The translations under genes were made by a program, and so were the position numbers. Below the pieces are notes generated by a model. That model saw nothing but the letters and a program-made list of their open reading frames with translations. It was not told the origin of the DNA and did no database searches. From Rachicladosporium sp. CCFEE 5018 (taxonomy: Eukaryota > Ascomycota > Dothideomycetes > Cladosporiales > Cladosporiaceae), in the NCBI GenBank assembly GCA_002077045.2, contig KZ111185.1, positions 117,929 to 181,928 of the forward strand: 64,000 nucleotides of DNA. Reading direction: 5' to 3'. Shown one piece after another: positions 20,464 to 29,854 of the stretch (positions are counted from its first letter, which is position 1; each line of letters opens with the position of its first letter).

Positions 20464-23400
20464 CTAATCCCACACCGCGCATTCTCCCTGTCCTGGCTCA
20501 CGAAAGACTTCGAGTGCAGCTCCATCGTACCTGATGTGATCCGGCTCCACCTTGTTCGCCGGGTCTTGGTCGTCGCCGAAGTGCTCAGCGGAGATGAACC
20601 GGCAGGTCAGCGCGAAGCGCAGCTCGTCCATCGCGTGCACAGTGTGGAAGTAATGGTCTTGCACACCTTGCATGATGATGATGTCGCCATGAGTGAGGTA
20701 GGCGGTCAGCATGACCTTCGGCTCGCGGCATCTAATGCCCATGCTCTTCCACAGCTTGCATGACTCCTCCTTGAGCTTGGTTTTCGTGAGATTTTGCGAC
20801 TTGAAGACCTGCAGCTTCTCGTAAGCGGCGACGCGGATGTTGTAGCTCTCCTCGGTCTCGCGTGCGTGATCGCCGTAGCCAGCAGCGCGAAGCGCCGCCA
20901 ACGAGACTGGCTTCTCGTCGAGGAATGTGCCAGCCTCGCCACGCTGGCAGAAGACGTTCTTCTTCATTTTGACCAGGAAGTCAGACGACCCACCGAGCGA
21001 AAGCGTGGCCACGGCAGGCCTCAGGCCCTTCTCGTCATCACTATGCCAACCCATCTTGCCACCAACTCGATAGCCGACTACCATGAGCTCGTTGAACCCC
21101 TCCAGTATCTCCTGTGACTCGGCCAAACTCGCCAGATCGTAGGCCGCGTCTTCCGGGTCCGTGCTAGTGCGTGGCTCGAACAATCTAGCCGACATCGTGC
21201 GACACGCCCAGCTCAAGACTGATCTCGCTCTCTTGACTGCATCAGGCGCCTCGGCAAATGACTTCGTCTCGCCAATGCCAACGAACTTGTAGCCCATGCC
21301 GTAGTTGCCTGTGAAGCCAACCATGCGCTGGCTACCATCAAGGTCAATCTCAGCCTCCTGCTTAGCAGACTTCTTGAGCAGCTGCATTGGACGCTTCTTT
21401 AGTGGACGCCGCTTTAGACCCATCTTCGCAAGCTGCAACTCGCGGAACATGTCGTCTGGGCCGCCAGGAATAGCATTGATGGCTCTGTTCGACTTGCAGT
21501 GATAGACGTAGCTGCCGTCCTTGAGTGTGTAGCGAATGATCTTGAAGCCGCGGAAGTAGGCGATCTTGATTGCGATGTTGGGCTCAACGACATTAGTACC
21601 GAGACCAGGACCATCGCTGATGAATCTGCGTACTTCGCCAGCGGAGTTCATTGCTGGCTGAATAGCTGTGACCTCCGGCTCGTGGCTCCAACCGCACCCA
21701 GGTGCATCGCACTGCCATCGATCATAAATGTACCGATTGCAGCATCGGCCACACTTTTCGCAATTCACACCTTTGGAATGTGCGTACGCCAGATGCGCAC
21801 CCGCGTATTCGCCAGAGAGAGGTACGTGCGCTGACTCATCGAACGGAGGTATCTCGACAGGCCACCGAGTCCTGTGAAGCAGGAAGCCGGGATGAAAATC
21901 CAGATGACCCAATGGCATCTCAATGCCGTCTGGCCTCATCCAGAAATCATCGCAATCCGAGTGAAGGCACGACCAGCTTTGCACGTACACCTGTGGCGAT
22001 TCTTTGCAGCATGTGTTGCATTGTTGAACCACCAGAGGGTACTGCTGAGAAGTGGCAGTCTCGGCTACGGCGCCGACTGGAGCATGCCATGGCTGCAGGC
22101 TGGTGTTGAGACGCTCGAACCGGTACTTGATGGTCATCATCTCCTGACCACCTTCGCCCACGTTCTTCTCCTGCCACATGTGCGTGATCTTGTAGCACCC
22201 AAGCACATTGTACTTGTGTGGCATTGCGGAGGGAGAGTCACCGCAGCGATTGCCGCAGATGATGTAGACGGGAGTCTCATGCTGGATGTTGTTCATCACG
22301 GCTTGGACCTGAGCGTGATTGAGGTCGTGATCGGACACCTGCGTGAACTCGCCAGTGTCCTTGTCGTTGCCCATCTGGCCGCCGGCGCGCGAGATAATGA
22401 CGTCTTGGTCCATATATTCACGAGCAGAACCGCAAGCATCCCTCAGGAACCCAAAAGCTGTGCCCTGGTATGCATAGCAGCCACCCATGGACGAGCGGAA
22501 GTATGATGTTGTCTCAATCAGCTCCGTGCGACCAGACGCCCACACAGTGGGCTGACCCACAGGCTGTGGCTTCTTGCCTACTGGTTCCCGTGCGCACAAC
22601 CTACGAGAGAGTGCAAGCAGCTCCGGATCGGTTTCAGCATCGAGATCGCTGAACAGTGCGACGGTCGGCAGCGTGATGCCCTTCTGCTTGGGTGTGCGCG
22701 TCTTTGGAGTAGCGTCTGTGTCATCGTCCTTGGCCTTAGGCTCTCTAGGCTTACGGACGCGGGGAGTCTTGGGCGTCTTCGGAGTCTTAGGGGTTCTCGC
22801 TCTGCGGGTCGAAGCGGCCTTGCTCTTGCCTGTGGCGACCGCTTTGATAGGCGATTGGGTTCCAGGCAAGGGGACGTTCGAGGTATCCATAGCATTATCT
22901 GTCGGACTAGAGGCTTCTGCGTCCGCATCGGAGCCATGCGCCATGTCCGCAGCATCATCGTCAGCGAACTCCTTAGCTGACTTTGGTGGAGGAAATGAAA
23001 GTTCTTCGTCATCGCTAGCATCTCGCTTCCGCTTCATGCCAGCCATCTGCCTCTTGGCAGGCTTCGGCTTCGGCGCCGGTGTTGGTGCACCGGCTGCTCG
23101 TTGAGCTTTCGTGTGCGCAGTCTTTGCGACAGCGAGCTTACGCTCAGCTGCTGGCTGAGACAATCTCTTCGTCTTACGCTTCGGACTACGGCTGCCATCT
23201 GAGAACATCGCTTCTATGTCCTCATCAGACACAAACCGTGGACCGACGGCAGTGGCGCCTGTACTTGGAGTTGGAGTGGCGTATCCGAGGCGCACAGGTG
23301 CCTTGCGCATGCGCTTTGAGGTTGAGACATCGACAGGTGGCGCATCAGCCATGGCAACGTCGGGCGTCTCAGCTGTTGTGGCGATCACCGCGGCACTTTG

Positions 23401-23667
23401 GATATCATCGGCCATGACGACGTCGGCGTGCTCAGCTATAGCCACAGAGCCCGACGATGCCACTCGCATCCCAACGTCCTCGATGTCCGAGAGATCCGAG
23501 TCTTCGTCGCTCAGGTTCGAGGTCATCGTAAGGGCGGGAGTGGAAGCCGCGATGGAGCTGCTGGAAGAGAACTGCGCAGCAGCAGCGGTGCCCAGATCCA
23601 TCATGGAATTTCTCTGCGCAGCGAGTATTTCGCGCCTCTCCTTCATGGTCATGTTGTCGACGTCCAT
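20464..23667 (-). CDS. AlkB-like 2OG-Fe(II) oxygenase with Cys-rich and AT-hook-like regions
   Basis: This is an intronless 1067-aa protein from the ATG at 23667 (MDVDNMTMKERREILAAQRN). The C-terminal 250 residues form a 2-oxoglutarate/iron oxygenase. They contain GKMGWHSDDEKGL (His and Asp of HxD near 875/877) and PAVATLSLGGSSDFLVK, then GDIIIMQGVQDHYFHTVHAM and LRFALTCRF. The distal His and the two Arg six residues apart (about 1017 and 1023) match AlkB spacing. The N-terminal third is disordered and basic, with TPKTPKTPKTPRVRKPREPK reminiscent of AT-hooks. The middle carries two Cys clusters (QCNTCCKES...CLHSDC and CEKCGRCCNRY...CDAPGCGW) that should bind zinc. A likely role is removal of a methyl or similar group from DNA or RNA in chromatin; the substrate is unknown. 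Confidence 0.82.
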   Translation of the reverse strand: MDVDNMTMKERREILAAQRNSMMDLGTAAAAQFSSSSSIAASTPALTMTSNLSDEDSDLSDIEDVGMRVASSGSVAIAEHADVVMADDIQSAAVIATTAETPDVAMADAPPVDVSTSKRMRKAPVRLGYATPTPSTGATAVGPRFVSDEDIEAMFSDGSRSPKRKTKRLSQPAAERKLAVAKTAHTKAQRAAGAPTPAPKPKPAKRQMAGMKRKRDASDDEELSFPPPKSAKEFADDDAADMAHGSDADAEASSPTDNAMDTSNVPLPGTQSPIKAVATGKSKAASTRRARTPKTPKTPKTPRVRKPREPKAKDDDTDATPKTRTPKQKGITLPTVALFSDLDAETDPELLALSRRLCAREPVGKKPQPVGQPTVWASGRTELIETTSYFRSSMGGCYAYQGTAFGFLRDACGSAREYMDQDVIISRAGGQMGNDKDTGEFTQVSDHDLNHAQVQAVMNNIQHETPVYIICGNRCGDSPSAMPHKYNVLGCYKITHMWQEKNVGEGGQEMMTIKYRFERLNTSLQPWHAPVGAVAETATSQQYPLVVQQCNTCCKESPQVYVQSWSCLHSDCDDFWMRPDGIEMPLGHLDFHPGFLLHRTRWPVEIPPFDESAHVPLSGEYAGAHLAYAHSKGVNCEKCGRCCNRYIYDRWQCDAPGCGWSHEPEVTAIQPAMNSAGEVRRFISDGPGLGTNVVEPNIAIKIAYFRGFKIIRYTLKDGSYVYHCKSNRAINAIPGGPDDMFRELQLAKMGLKRRPLKKRPMQLLKKSAKQEAEIDLDGSQRMVGFTGNYGMGYKFVGIGETKSFAEAPDAVKRARSVLSWACRTMSARLFEPRTSTDPEDAAYDLASLAESQEILEGFNELMVVGYRVGGKMGWHSDDEKGLRPAVATLSLGGSSDFLVKMKKNVFCQRGEAGTFLDEKPVSLAALRAAGYGDHARETEESYNIRVAAYEKLQVFKSQNLTKTKLKEESCKLWKSMGIRCREPKVMLTAYLTHGDIIIMQGVQDHYFHTVHAMDELRFALTCRFISAEHFGDDQDPANKVEPDHIRYDGAALEVFREPGQGECAVWD

Positions 23668-23831
23668 GATGATCGAGGATGCAGAGATTTCGGAGAAAGT
23701 GAAGGGTCGAGGTCGAGAGGTGTATGCGCTATGCGCAAAGGAAGTAGAGGCCACAAGGCCCGAAGTAGGTGTATCAAAGGATGTCCAAGGTTGATCAAAA
23801 AAGTCCAAGTTCAAAGTTGTCTGTATGGAAG

Positions 23832-23931
23832 NNNNNNNNNNNNNNNNNNNNNNNNNNNNNNNNNNNNNNNNNNNNNNNNNNNNNNNNNNNNNNNNNNNNN
23901 NNNNNNNNNNNNNNNNNNNNNNNNNNNNNNN
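23832..23931. other. Assembly gap (100 N)
   Basis: This is another run of exactly 100 undetermined bases, again a placeholder. It truncates the CoA-ligase gene at its 3' side. The missing C-terminal half of that enzyme needs roughly 700 bp or more, so the real gap is larger than shown. Confidence 0.98.
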
Positions 23932-24931
23932 TCACGTGTGAGAGATCGTACTTCTTGACAATGTTCGCCGCCTTCGTGATGTGGATGATCATGGGCGGTA
24001 CAAGATACAGCATAGCGATCTTGAAATCCTGGATGGACTTTAGGAGCTGCTCGAAGTCATACTTCGGGAGCACGATGACGCCGTCTCCGCGGTACACACC
24101 CGTATGGGTGACGACAACTAGTCCGTAGATGTGCGAATATGGCAGCAAACCCAGGCAATTCTCCGTATACTTGGGCTGCCCGGCCTCTGGTTTTAGCTTC
24201 GAACGCCCAGGCTCCTCGTAAGTGTACATTTGGAGAACATTGGCGATCACGTTGCGATGCGAGATCATGACGCCTTTGGGCAGTCCGGAAGTGCCAGAGC
24301 TGTAGCACAGGAAAGCTGTCCGCTCTGCGCCGTCATTGGGACCAAATCGTAGCTTCTCCAGCTCTGGCAACTTGGCGCCTCGAGCGATGAAGTCGTCGAC
24401 TGTCTTCAAGCCTGGCGCCGTGGCACCCAATGCAGCCTTCTCGGGTAGAGGCAGGATGTAGATCCTGTTCTCGGGGATGCCAGACTTCGCGCATGCCTCC
24501 TTCGTAGTCTCCAACAACGTTGCGCAGGTGAACACAGCCTTTGCACCGGAATGCTTGAGCTGATACTCGAGATCCGGCGCACTGTACGCCGCACTCGCAG
24601 CCGTGAGCACACCGCCGATTTTATGCACTGCCCAGCACACAGTAAGGTAGTCGATCGTATTCACACTGAACAGCCCGACGACCTTATCCCATTCTGAGCC
24701 TTCATTGACCTTGAAGCCAAGCTCCTCGACCAGAGCGCGAGCGACGAAGTCGACCCTCTGCTTGACCTCGGGGAGGCTGTATGTCTTTCCAGATAGGCCA
24801 TCTGTGAACGGATTTCGGGAGTGCTTGTGTGGATGTCGGCCGTGCTCTTCATCGAGCATGAACTGCTCGATGGTGATGTCCGTGGGGACCTTTGGGAGCT
24901 TAGGCGCCCATTTGGGAGGGAGGAAGACCAT
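23932..24931 (-). CDS. 4-coumarate-CoA ligase-like AMP-forming enzyme, C-terminus in gap
   Basis: The visible 333 residues are the N-terminal part of an adenylate-forming acyl-CoA synthetase of the ANL superfamily. The start is the ATG at 24931 (MVFLPPKWAPKLPKVPTDIT). The phosphate-binding signature YSSGTSGLPKGVMISHRN (A3) is complete, and LLPYSHIYGLVVV (A4) follows. NTIDYLTVCWAVHKIGGVLT is a typical early block. Such fungal enzymes activate aromatic or fatty acids as CoA thioesters, often in peroxisomes, but the C-terminus with any SKL-type signal is lost in the gap. Intact homologues have about 550-580 residues. The frame reads to the edge of the N run without a stop, so nothing suggests a pseudogene. 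Confidence 0.9.
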
Positions 24932-25610
24932 GGCTGCGGGTGGGTGCAGTGCTCACGTCGCACGTGCGGTACAAGGAAAGATCGTCGCGTGCTGCTGCGC
25001 GATCTTCACAACGACGTGAAGCTCTCAATGGACCTCGGTCAAGACTTGTGCAGTGGAAAAGTGAAATAGACGAGACACAGCACTTACGGACAGCACCTAA
25101 CTTAATAGCAGGAAGGAAGAGTGACAGCTGCAGCAGACCTACTGCGCATACACATCAGCTCCCGGCGGACCGAGTGGCTGGTCTAGGCGTAGCTGAGTGT
25201 GCCGCCGCTCACCACACTTCTGACCTCGCGACAAGCCTTGCGCGTGAGAGCCCGGAGATAAAAAGTTTCCCCGCACTCCACGCAACGTGGAGGAGATGCA
25301 CGGGCCATCCACCAATGGAGCCGCAACCGACCCGACAACATGGCCACGGGTCGTCACTTGCACTGTTGATCAGGTGAAAGGCAGTGCTTCATTTCAAGGC
25401 CCCACTCACTGGAAGCCGAAGCAGGACATTGCTATTTATGATAAAGTTGACTACGAGACACATCATGCTCAAGAAACCTCGCCCACCAAACGATAGACAT
25501 CTTGACACGTGCCTCAAGCCGGGTGTGGGCTTTGTCCTCACTCCTTACTCTCACGCCGTGAATACTAAGCGCGCAGTGTTCAGATCTCTCCCGAATCTGT
25601 CCACTCATGG
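24932..25610. other. Intergenic
   Basis: This 679-bp region lies between two minus-strand genes. It holds the CoA-ligase promoter and the 3' flank of the CodA-like gene; the ATG of the latter is far upstream at 26864. No coding, RNA or repeat signal is evident. Confidence 0.55.
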
Positions 25611-26864
25611 CTATGAACCCATCTTCCACTCTATCGCGGGTGCGGCCTGACGAAAAACCTCTTTGCCATCATGAACGCTCAATAGCACCCTGGGCTGCAT
25701 CCTTAGCGCTTCACGATCACTTGTCGCACCCAGGATGAGGAAGCTTGCCGGCTTGCCTTCTTCGAGGCCATAGTAGTCCTGTAGCCCCATATTCGTCGCA
25801 GGGTTCAAGGAGATAAAATCTAGGCATCGATCGATGTACTGAGCCGTGAGCATATGTCCGATATGTAGACCACTGTCCATGTTCAGTATCGGGTTGCCAT
25901 CCCCAATGGGATACCACGGATCGCAGATGGAGTCCTGGGAGAAAGCGACGGAGATGCCACGATCTGCCAGCATGCGTATCGGTGCTACTCCGCGCGGTGT
26001 CGGTACTCCGAAATCTCGACCCTGTAGTTGCAGATTCTCTCGTGGAGCGATAGCAAAGCCAACACCTGATTCCACCAGTTTCGGCAGCAAGCGAGCAAGA
26101 TACCCTGCTGGGTAGTAACCCATAGCCACAGCATGGCTTACCGTCACACGGCCTTGCATACTGCGTTTCGTGGTCTCGGCGGCCATGATATCCACGAAGC
26201 GAGATTGTGGATCGTCGATCTCATCACAGTGAACGTCCACCATGGCATTGTACTTCTGCGCCAGATCAAAGATGAACTTCAAGGACTCCACTCCGTCCCC
26301 GTAAGTAGGCTCAAGGTGTGGGATGCCTCCGACGACGTCGGCACCCATACTCATTGCCTTCTCCATTAATTCTTTTCCGTGAGGAAATGCGATGATGCCG
26401 TTCTGCGGGAACGCCACGACTTGGATCTCGCACCACTCCTTCACTTCATCCCTCAGCTCTAAGAGGACCTTGAGCGCAATAAGGTCGGGGTCCGTGACAT
26501 CGGCGTGGGAACGGATGAAGCCCACTCCGTGCTCCACGCATGATCGAACAGCTGAGAGTGCATTATTCTTGATCTCCTCGGGGCGATTGAGGCCAGCCTC
26601 TTTCCGATCACGCCAGATCTCGATGGCTTCGAAAAGAGTGCCAGATTGGTTGTCGCGCGGCACTCCAGCCGTGTTGGCGTAGTCGAGGTGTATGTGATTC
26701 TCGCAGAATTGAGGCACGGCTAGGTAGCCTTTGGCGTCGTACGTTGCTTGCTCGGCAGAAGGTGTCTCGCTGTTATGCTCTGTGATGGCCACTACTTTGC
26801 CGTCCGCGACTACGACATCCCAAAGACCGGGACGGTCCCTTAGACGTGCACTGATTATACGCAT
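25611..26864 (-). CDS. CodA-type amidohydrolase (cytosine-deaminase-like)
   Basis: This is an intronless 417-aa amidohydrolase, near the 427 aa of E. coli CodA. It starts at the ATG at 26864 (MRIISARLRDRPGLWDVVVA); an in-frame TTG 16 codons upstream is less likely. Metal and catalytic residues are present in order: HIHLD (His 57 and 59), VDVHCDEIDDPQSRF (His 212, Glu 215), VTVSHAVAMG (His 244) and FSQDSICDPWYPIGDGN (Asp 311). The blocks VGGIPHLEPTYG and GVESLKFIFDLAQKYN are strikingly CodA-like. CodA deaminates cytosine and isoguanine. Yeasts instead use the unrelated Fcy1. Here the residue after the catalytic Asp is Ser rather than the Asp that contacts the substrate in CodA, so a different amino- or halo-heterocycle is plausible. 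The absence of introns and the bacterial-type family suggest old transfer, which is inference. Confidence 0.9.
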   Translation of the reverse strand: MRIISARLRDRPGLWDVVVADGKVVAITEHNSETPSAEQATYDAKGYLAVPQFCENHIHLDYANTAGVPRDNQSGTLFEAIEIWRDRKEAGLNRPEEIKNNALSAVRSCVEHGVGFIRSHADVTDPDLIALKVLLELRDEVKEWCEIQVVAFPQNGIIAFPHGKELMEKAMSMGADVVGGIPHLEPTYGDGVESLKFIFDLAQKYNAMVDVHCDEIDDPQSRFVDIMAAETTKRSMQGRVTVSHAVAMGYYPAGYLARLLPKLVESGVGFAIAPRENLQLQGRDFGVPTPRGVAPIRMLADRGISVAFSQDSICDPWYPIGDGNPILNMDSGLHIGHMLTAQYIDRCLDFISLNPATNMGLQDYYGLEEGKPASFLILGATSDREALRMQPRVLLSVHDGKEVFRQAAPAIEWKMGS

Positions 26865-27780
26865 TTCGTGCGCTCGAATGCTTGTAAAGTATTGAGTCGG
26901 AGTGGAAGGCAAAGGCAGTGTCAGCGCATCTGCATCCTCTGCTGAGCCACTGACAACATTTCGTGCGTGGGCGTGGTTTGGAGGCTTTACATGAATAGAT
27001 AGCGTAAGTCGCCGATCAGCTTGGCCATCTCTGACACGTCATGTCTGGATGCGAACGGAAATCTTCGACGCCCACCCTCTCACGCCCACCCGTGAGTCCG
27101 CAACGCGACTTGCTCCCGGTTCAGGTGCCGCATTCGAAGACTCGGGACTTGGATGCTAGCTCGGAGAACGGTCGGGATAAAGTCCTGTCGTGCGGTGCGA
27201 TTCCGCGATTCCGAGACGGGATTCCGAGTTCAGTGTGGTTGTGTTCAATAAGGTACAATGTCGATGTTCACAAGGGCCTAGTATCGTGACCTCTAGGTGT
27301 AATCAAGGCACGCATGTGCACCAATGCGCTGCAGCTACGTATCGCTAACAAATCCTTGGTATAGTAGATCGCGCACCGGTGTGAAGACTTGACGCGGGAC
27401 TGGCAGATTACTGCTGTCCAGAAGCGAGTCCGCGATCGCAGGACACCACGAACGCAAGTCGATGAGAGCGCTAGTCTTAGCGCTCAGAGATGTTCGCTGC
27501 TAACGCAAAATGACTCCGAAAGCCGCCTGACGCCCCGAGATCGATTTGCCAGCGAAGCACGGACGTTGCAAAGCTGGCCCTCGTCAGTGTCTGCACCATC
27601 GATGACTCTGTTCGAGGTCTACGCGGTAGGTGCGTACTTGGATACTGGTGGGCTAGTGGACTTCGATGCATTTCTGCCCTTGCTACGAGAGCAGTGGCTG
27701 TAGATAGCACGCGGATTACCGATGTTCGTGTGGGCATATTTCGTATTTCAGCGTTGGCTCGAACACAATATCCCAGACGA
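26865..27780. other. Long intergenic region
   Basis: This 916-bp region lies upstream of the CodA-like gene and downstream of the Prm10-type gene. The plus-strand frames at 27041-27289 and 27389-27703 lack any recognisable pattern. I see no RNA gene, repeat or mobile-element trace. Confidence 0.5.
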
Positions 27781-29247
27781 TCAGAAGCTGAACAGGCCAC
27801 TTTTGCCTTTTGTCTTCCGGATAGGATACACAACCAGAGCACTGACAGACAAGCCTACTGTGATCCCAATCGCGATCTCAACCATGGCATAGCCAGCGTT
27901 CAGGATCGCCGTATTGGCTTGTGCGTTTGTTGTGCCACCCATTCCATTGTGAACCAGCTCATCAGCACGGGCCAGACCGCTGATCAAACTCCCTGTGGCT
28001 GCAAAACTCCCCGGAACTTGAAGATATACAGCAGGCAGCAGTAAAGCGATTGCAAGGCCATGACCAAGCCTCGAGCAGAGATTTGCGAGTATACCAATAG
28101 CAAGTGCACCGAGCGCCTGGGTTACTTGCGGGTTGGACGCAAACCGTTGGCCGGCGAAGTAGTTGACAAACCAGCCACTGAGCGAGATGACGATCATGGT
28201 AGGCATCTTCGACCAGCTTCCCTGATTGATCACAATGTAGAAGAAGGTGAAAGGTGCAACGAAGACGACCTGCCACCAGAAAGGCCAAGTATTAGTGCAC
28301 GTAGTGGCAGAGGTCGCTGCGCCGTCCATGGCGCCGTAGATCGTCGCTCCTATAGTGATGCCGAAGGCGAGAAATAGAACGATGATGACGCCGTATATCA
28401 TGCGCACCGAACCCGAAACGGTGTTGCGAGATTGGAGTTCCAGAGCGCTCCTGGTGATTGTGAGTCCCGGCAGTATCATGACTAGTGACGCCTGACAGAT
28501 GGCCGAGAAACAAGGTTTAATGTCAGGGCCTGCGGGAATGGAGCCAAATGCTCGAGCCAGAAATGAGATCAAGATCGCCGCGGAGATCTCCAAGACGTGG
28601 GCATATAATTCAGACGCTGGCGCAAGCACAAGTTCCATGAAGCCCAGTAAGGATCCTAATAGAAATATAATCAGAAGATCAATCGGGCGGGCTCCATAGG
28701 ATACAGGGCCGATGCTCATCGATGCGAGTCCATATGCGAAGACTCGCATCCATCGGGGAAACGTGTCTTTCTGGTTGGCGACATCTTCAAGTCGTAAGAT
28801 TGCTTCTTCGACCGTCAACTGCTTGTGTATGACCTTCTTGTGGACGGCGTGTGCGTCGTAAAGTTTGGACAGCACCAACCCTTCGTCGCATCGCACAATA
28901 TGCACTCTGGGCGGTTCCTGAGGCGTGTCCCGGATTGATATCATCATGCAGCCAGGCATGTCAAAGGATCGTAGCTCGAGTCCCAGTGCTTCAGAAGTCT
29001 GGCGTGCATATTCCTCGAGGCGATGAGTGGGAGCGCCGTACCGTATGAACGCACGACAGACTTCTACAAGATATATCTCCCTTGAGTTGCTGAGCCTGGC
29101 TTGAGGATTGGCGTGAGCAAATGGTCGTGCCTGTTCAATCTGCGATCGCGAGGAGCTCGTCTGTCGCGCTATGCGATCGCCCTCAATTGGCTCAGTCTGG
29201 GTTGCAGCGTTCGCTTGCGCGAGCTGCAAGGCATGTATGATCTCCAT
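27781..29247 (-). CDS. Prm10/ThrE-type membrane transporter (DUF1212)
   Basis: This is an intronless 488-aa integral membrane protein. The first 60 residues are hydrophilic. The soluble domain from REIYLVEVCRAFIRYGAPTH followed by RLEEYARQTSEALGLE is the diagnostic ThrE N-terminal block; DMPGCMMISI and VHIVRCDEGLVLSKLYDAHA continue it. About ten hydrophobic helices follow (for example LLIIFLLGSLLGFMELVLAP and WWQVVFVAPFTFFYIVINQG). GSIPAGPDIKPCFSAICQAS and LVMILPGLTIT are conserved pore-region blocks. Bacterial ThrE exports threonine and serine. Yeast Prm10 is pheromone-regulated and its substrate is unknown, so amino-acid export is inference. It is divergent from the frameshifted M20 gene across about 600 bp. 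Confidence 0.92.
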   Translation of the reverse strand: MEIIHALQLAQANAATQTEPIEGDRIARQTSSSRSQIEQARPFAHANPQARLSNSREIYLVEVCRAFIRYGAPTHRLEEYARQTSEALGLELRSFDMPGCMMISIRDTPQEPPRVHIVRCDEGLVLSKLYDAHAVHKKVIHKQLTVEEAILRLEDVANQKDTFPRWMRVFAYGLASMSIGPVSYGARPIDLLIIFLLGSLLGFMELVLAPASELYAHVLEISAAILISFLARAFGSIPAGPDIKPCFSAICQASLVMILPGLTITRSALELQSRNTVSGSVRMIYGVIIVLFLAFGITIGATIYGAMDGAATSATTCTNTWPFWWQVVFVAPFTFFYIVINQGSWSKMPTMIVISLSGWFVNYFAGQRFASNPQVTQALGALAIGILANLCSRLGHGLAIALLLPAVYLQVPGSFAATGSLISGLARADELVHNGMGGTTNAQANTAILNAGYAMVEIAIGITVGLSVSALVVYPIRKTKGKSGLFSF

Positions 29248-29854
29248 GGCTGACAGATCGAGTATGGGAAGCCATGCATCTCAGAGCGAGCCGGACGCGA
29301 TGCCTCGGATCAATGTTGCTCTTGGGAGTATACATTATCGCTAGGTTGGCCGCATGTACCACAGAAGACAAATCAATCTCATCAGCATTCGGTGCGACTG
29401 GGCTTAGACTCTGTCCCGCCTGTCGTCATTGTCTTGCTGGTGCGAAGTTATTGACGTCCACTGTAAACTCGACTGACTCCCACAGGCGATCCCTTGGCAG
29501 GGTACAAGGGTCCATTGCCCACTTGGCCTCCCGCTTTCTGCTTCCCCTGGTCCCCCCGAACTTACTGCGGCTCGTCATCCCGTCAAAGATTACCGTAGAG
29601 TATGCCGTTGCGGAAGCGGAATGCACTTTGCACTCACTTCTCGAGCTCCCTACGTCAACAGGAAAGGTAGTCAGCATCGTTGTCGTCGATCAGAGTTCTG
29701 ATTGGAGTGGTATGTAAAGCTGCAGATCATTCGTGCCCTTTACGTTCCTTCCGCGAGTAAAATTCCAAGAAGCCATCAGAGCTACATCGTCAGCTCTCTC
29801 ATTGGAAAAGTCCGTCACTAATTCTACCGCATCCTTCTCTTTCCTGCTGTCACT
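29248..29854. other. Intergenic, divergent promoter region
   Basis: This 607-bp region separates the divergent Prm10-type and M20 genes. A 147-codon plus-strand frame (29274-29717) begins only 27 bp from the Prm10-type ATG. It has a hydrophobic start but no family likeness; I treat it as a chance frame. The promoters of both genes must lie here. Confidence 0.5.

Noticed and set aside
29274..29717. 147-codon plus-strand frame with a hydrophobic start
   Set aside because: It lies in the promoter between two good divergent genes, begins 27 bp from one ATG, and has no ordered pattern or family likeness.
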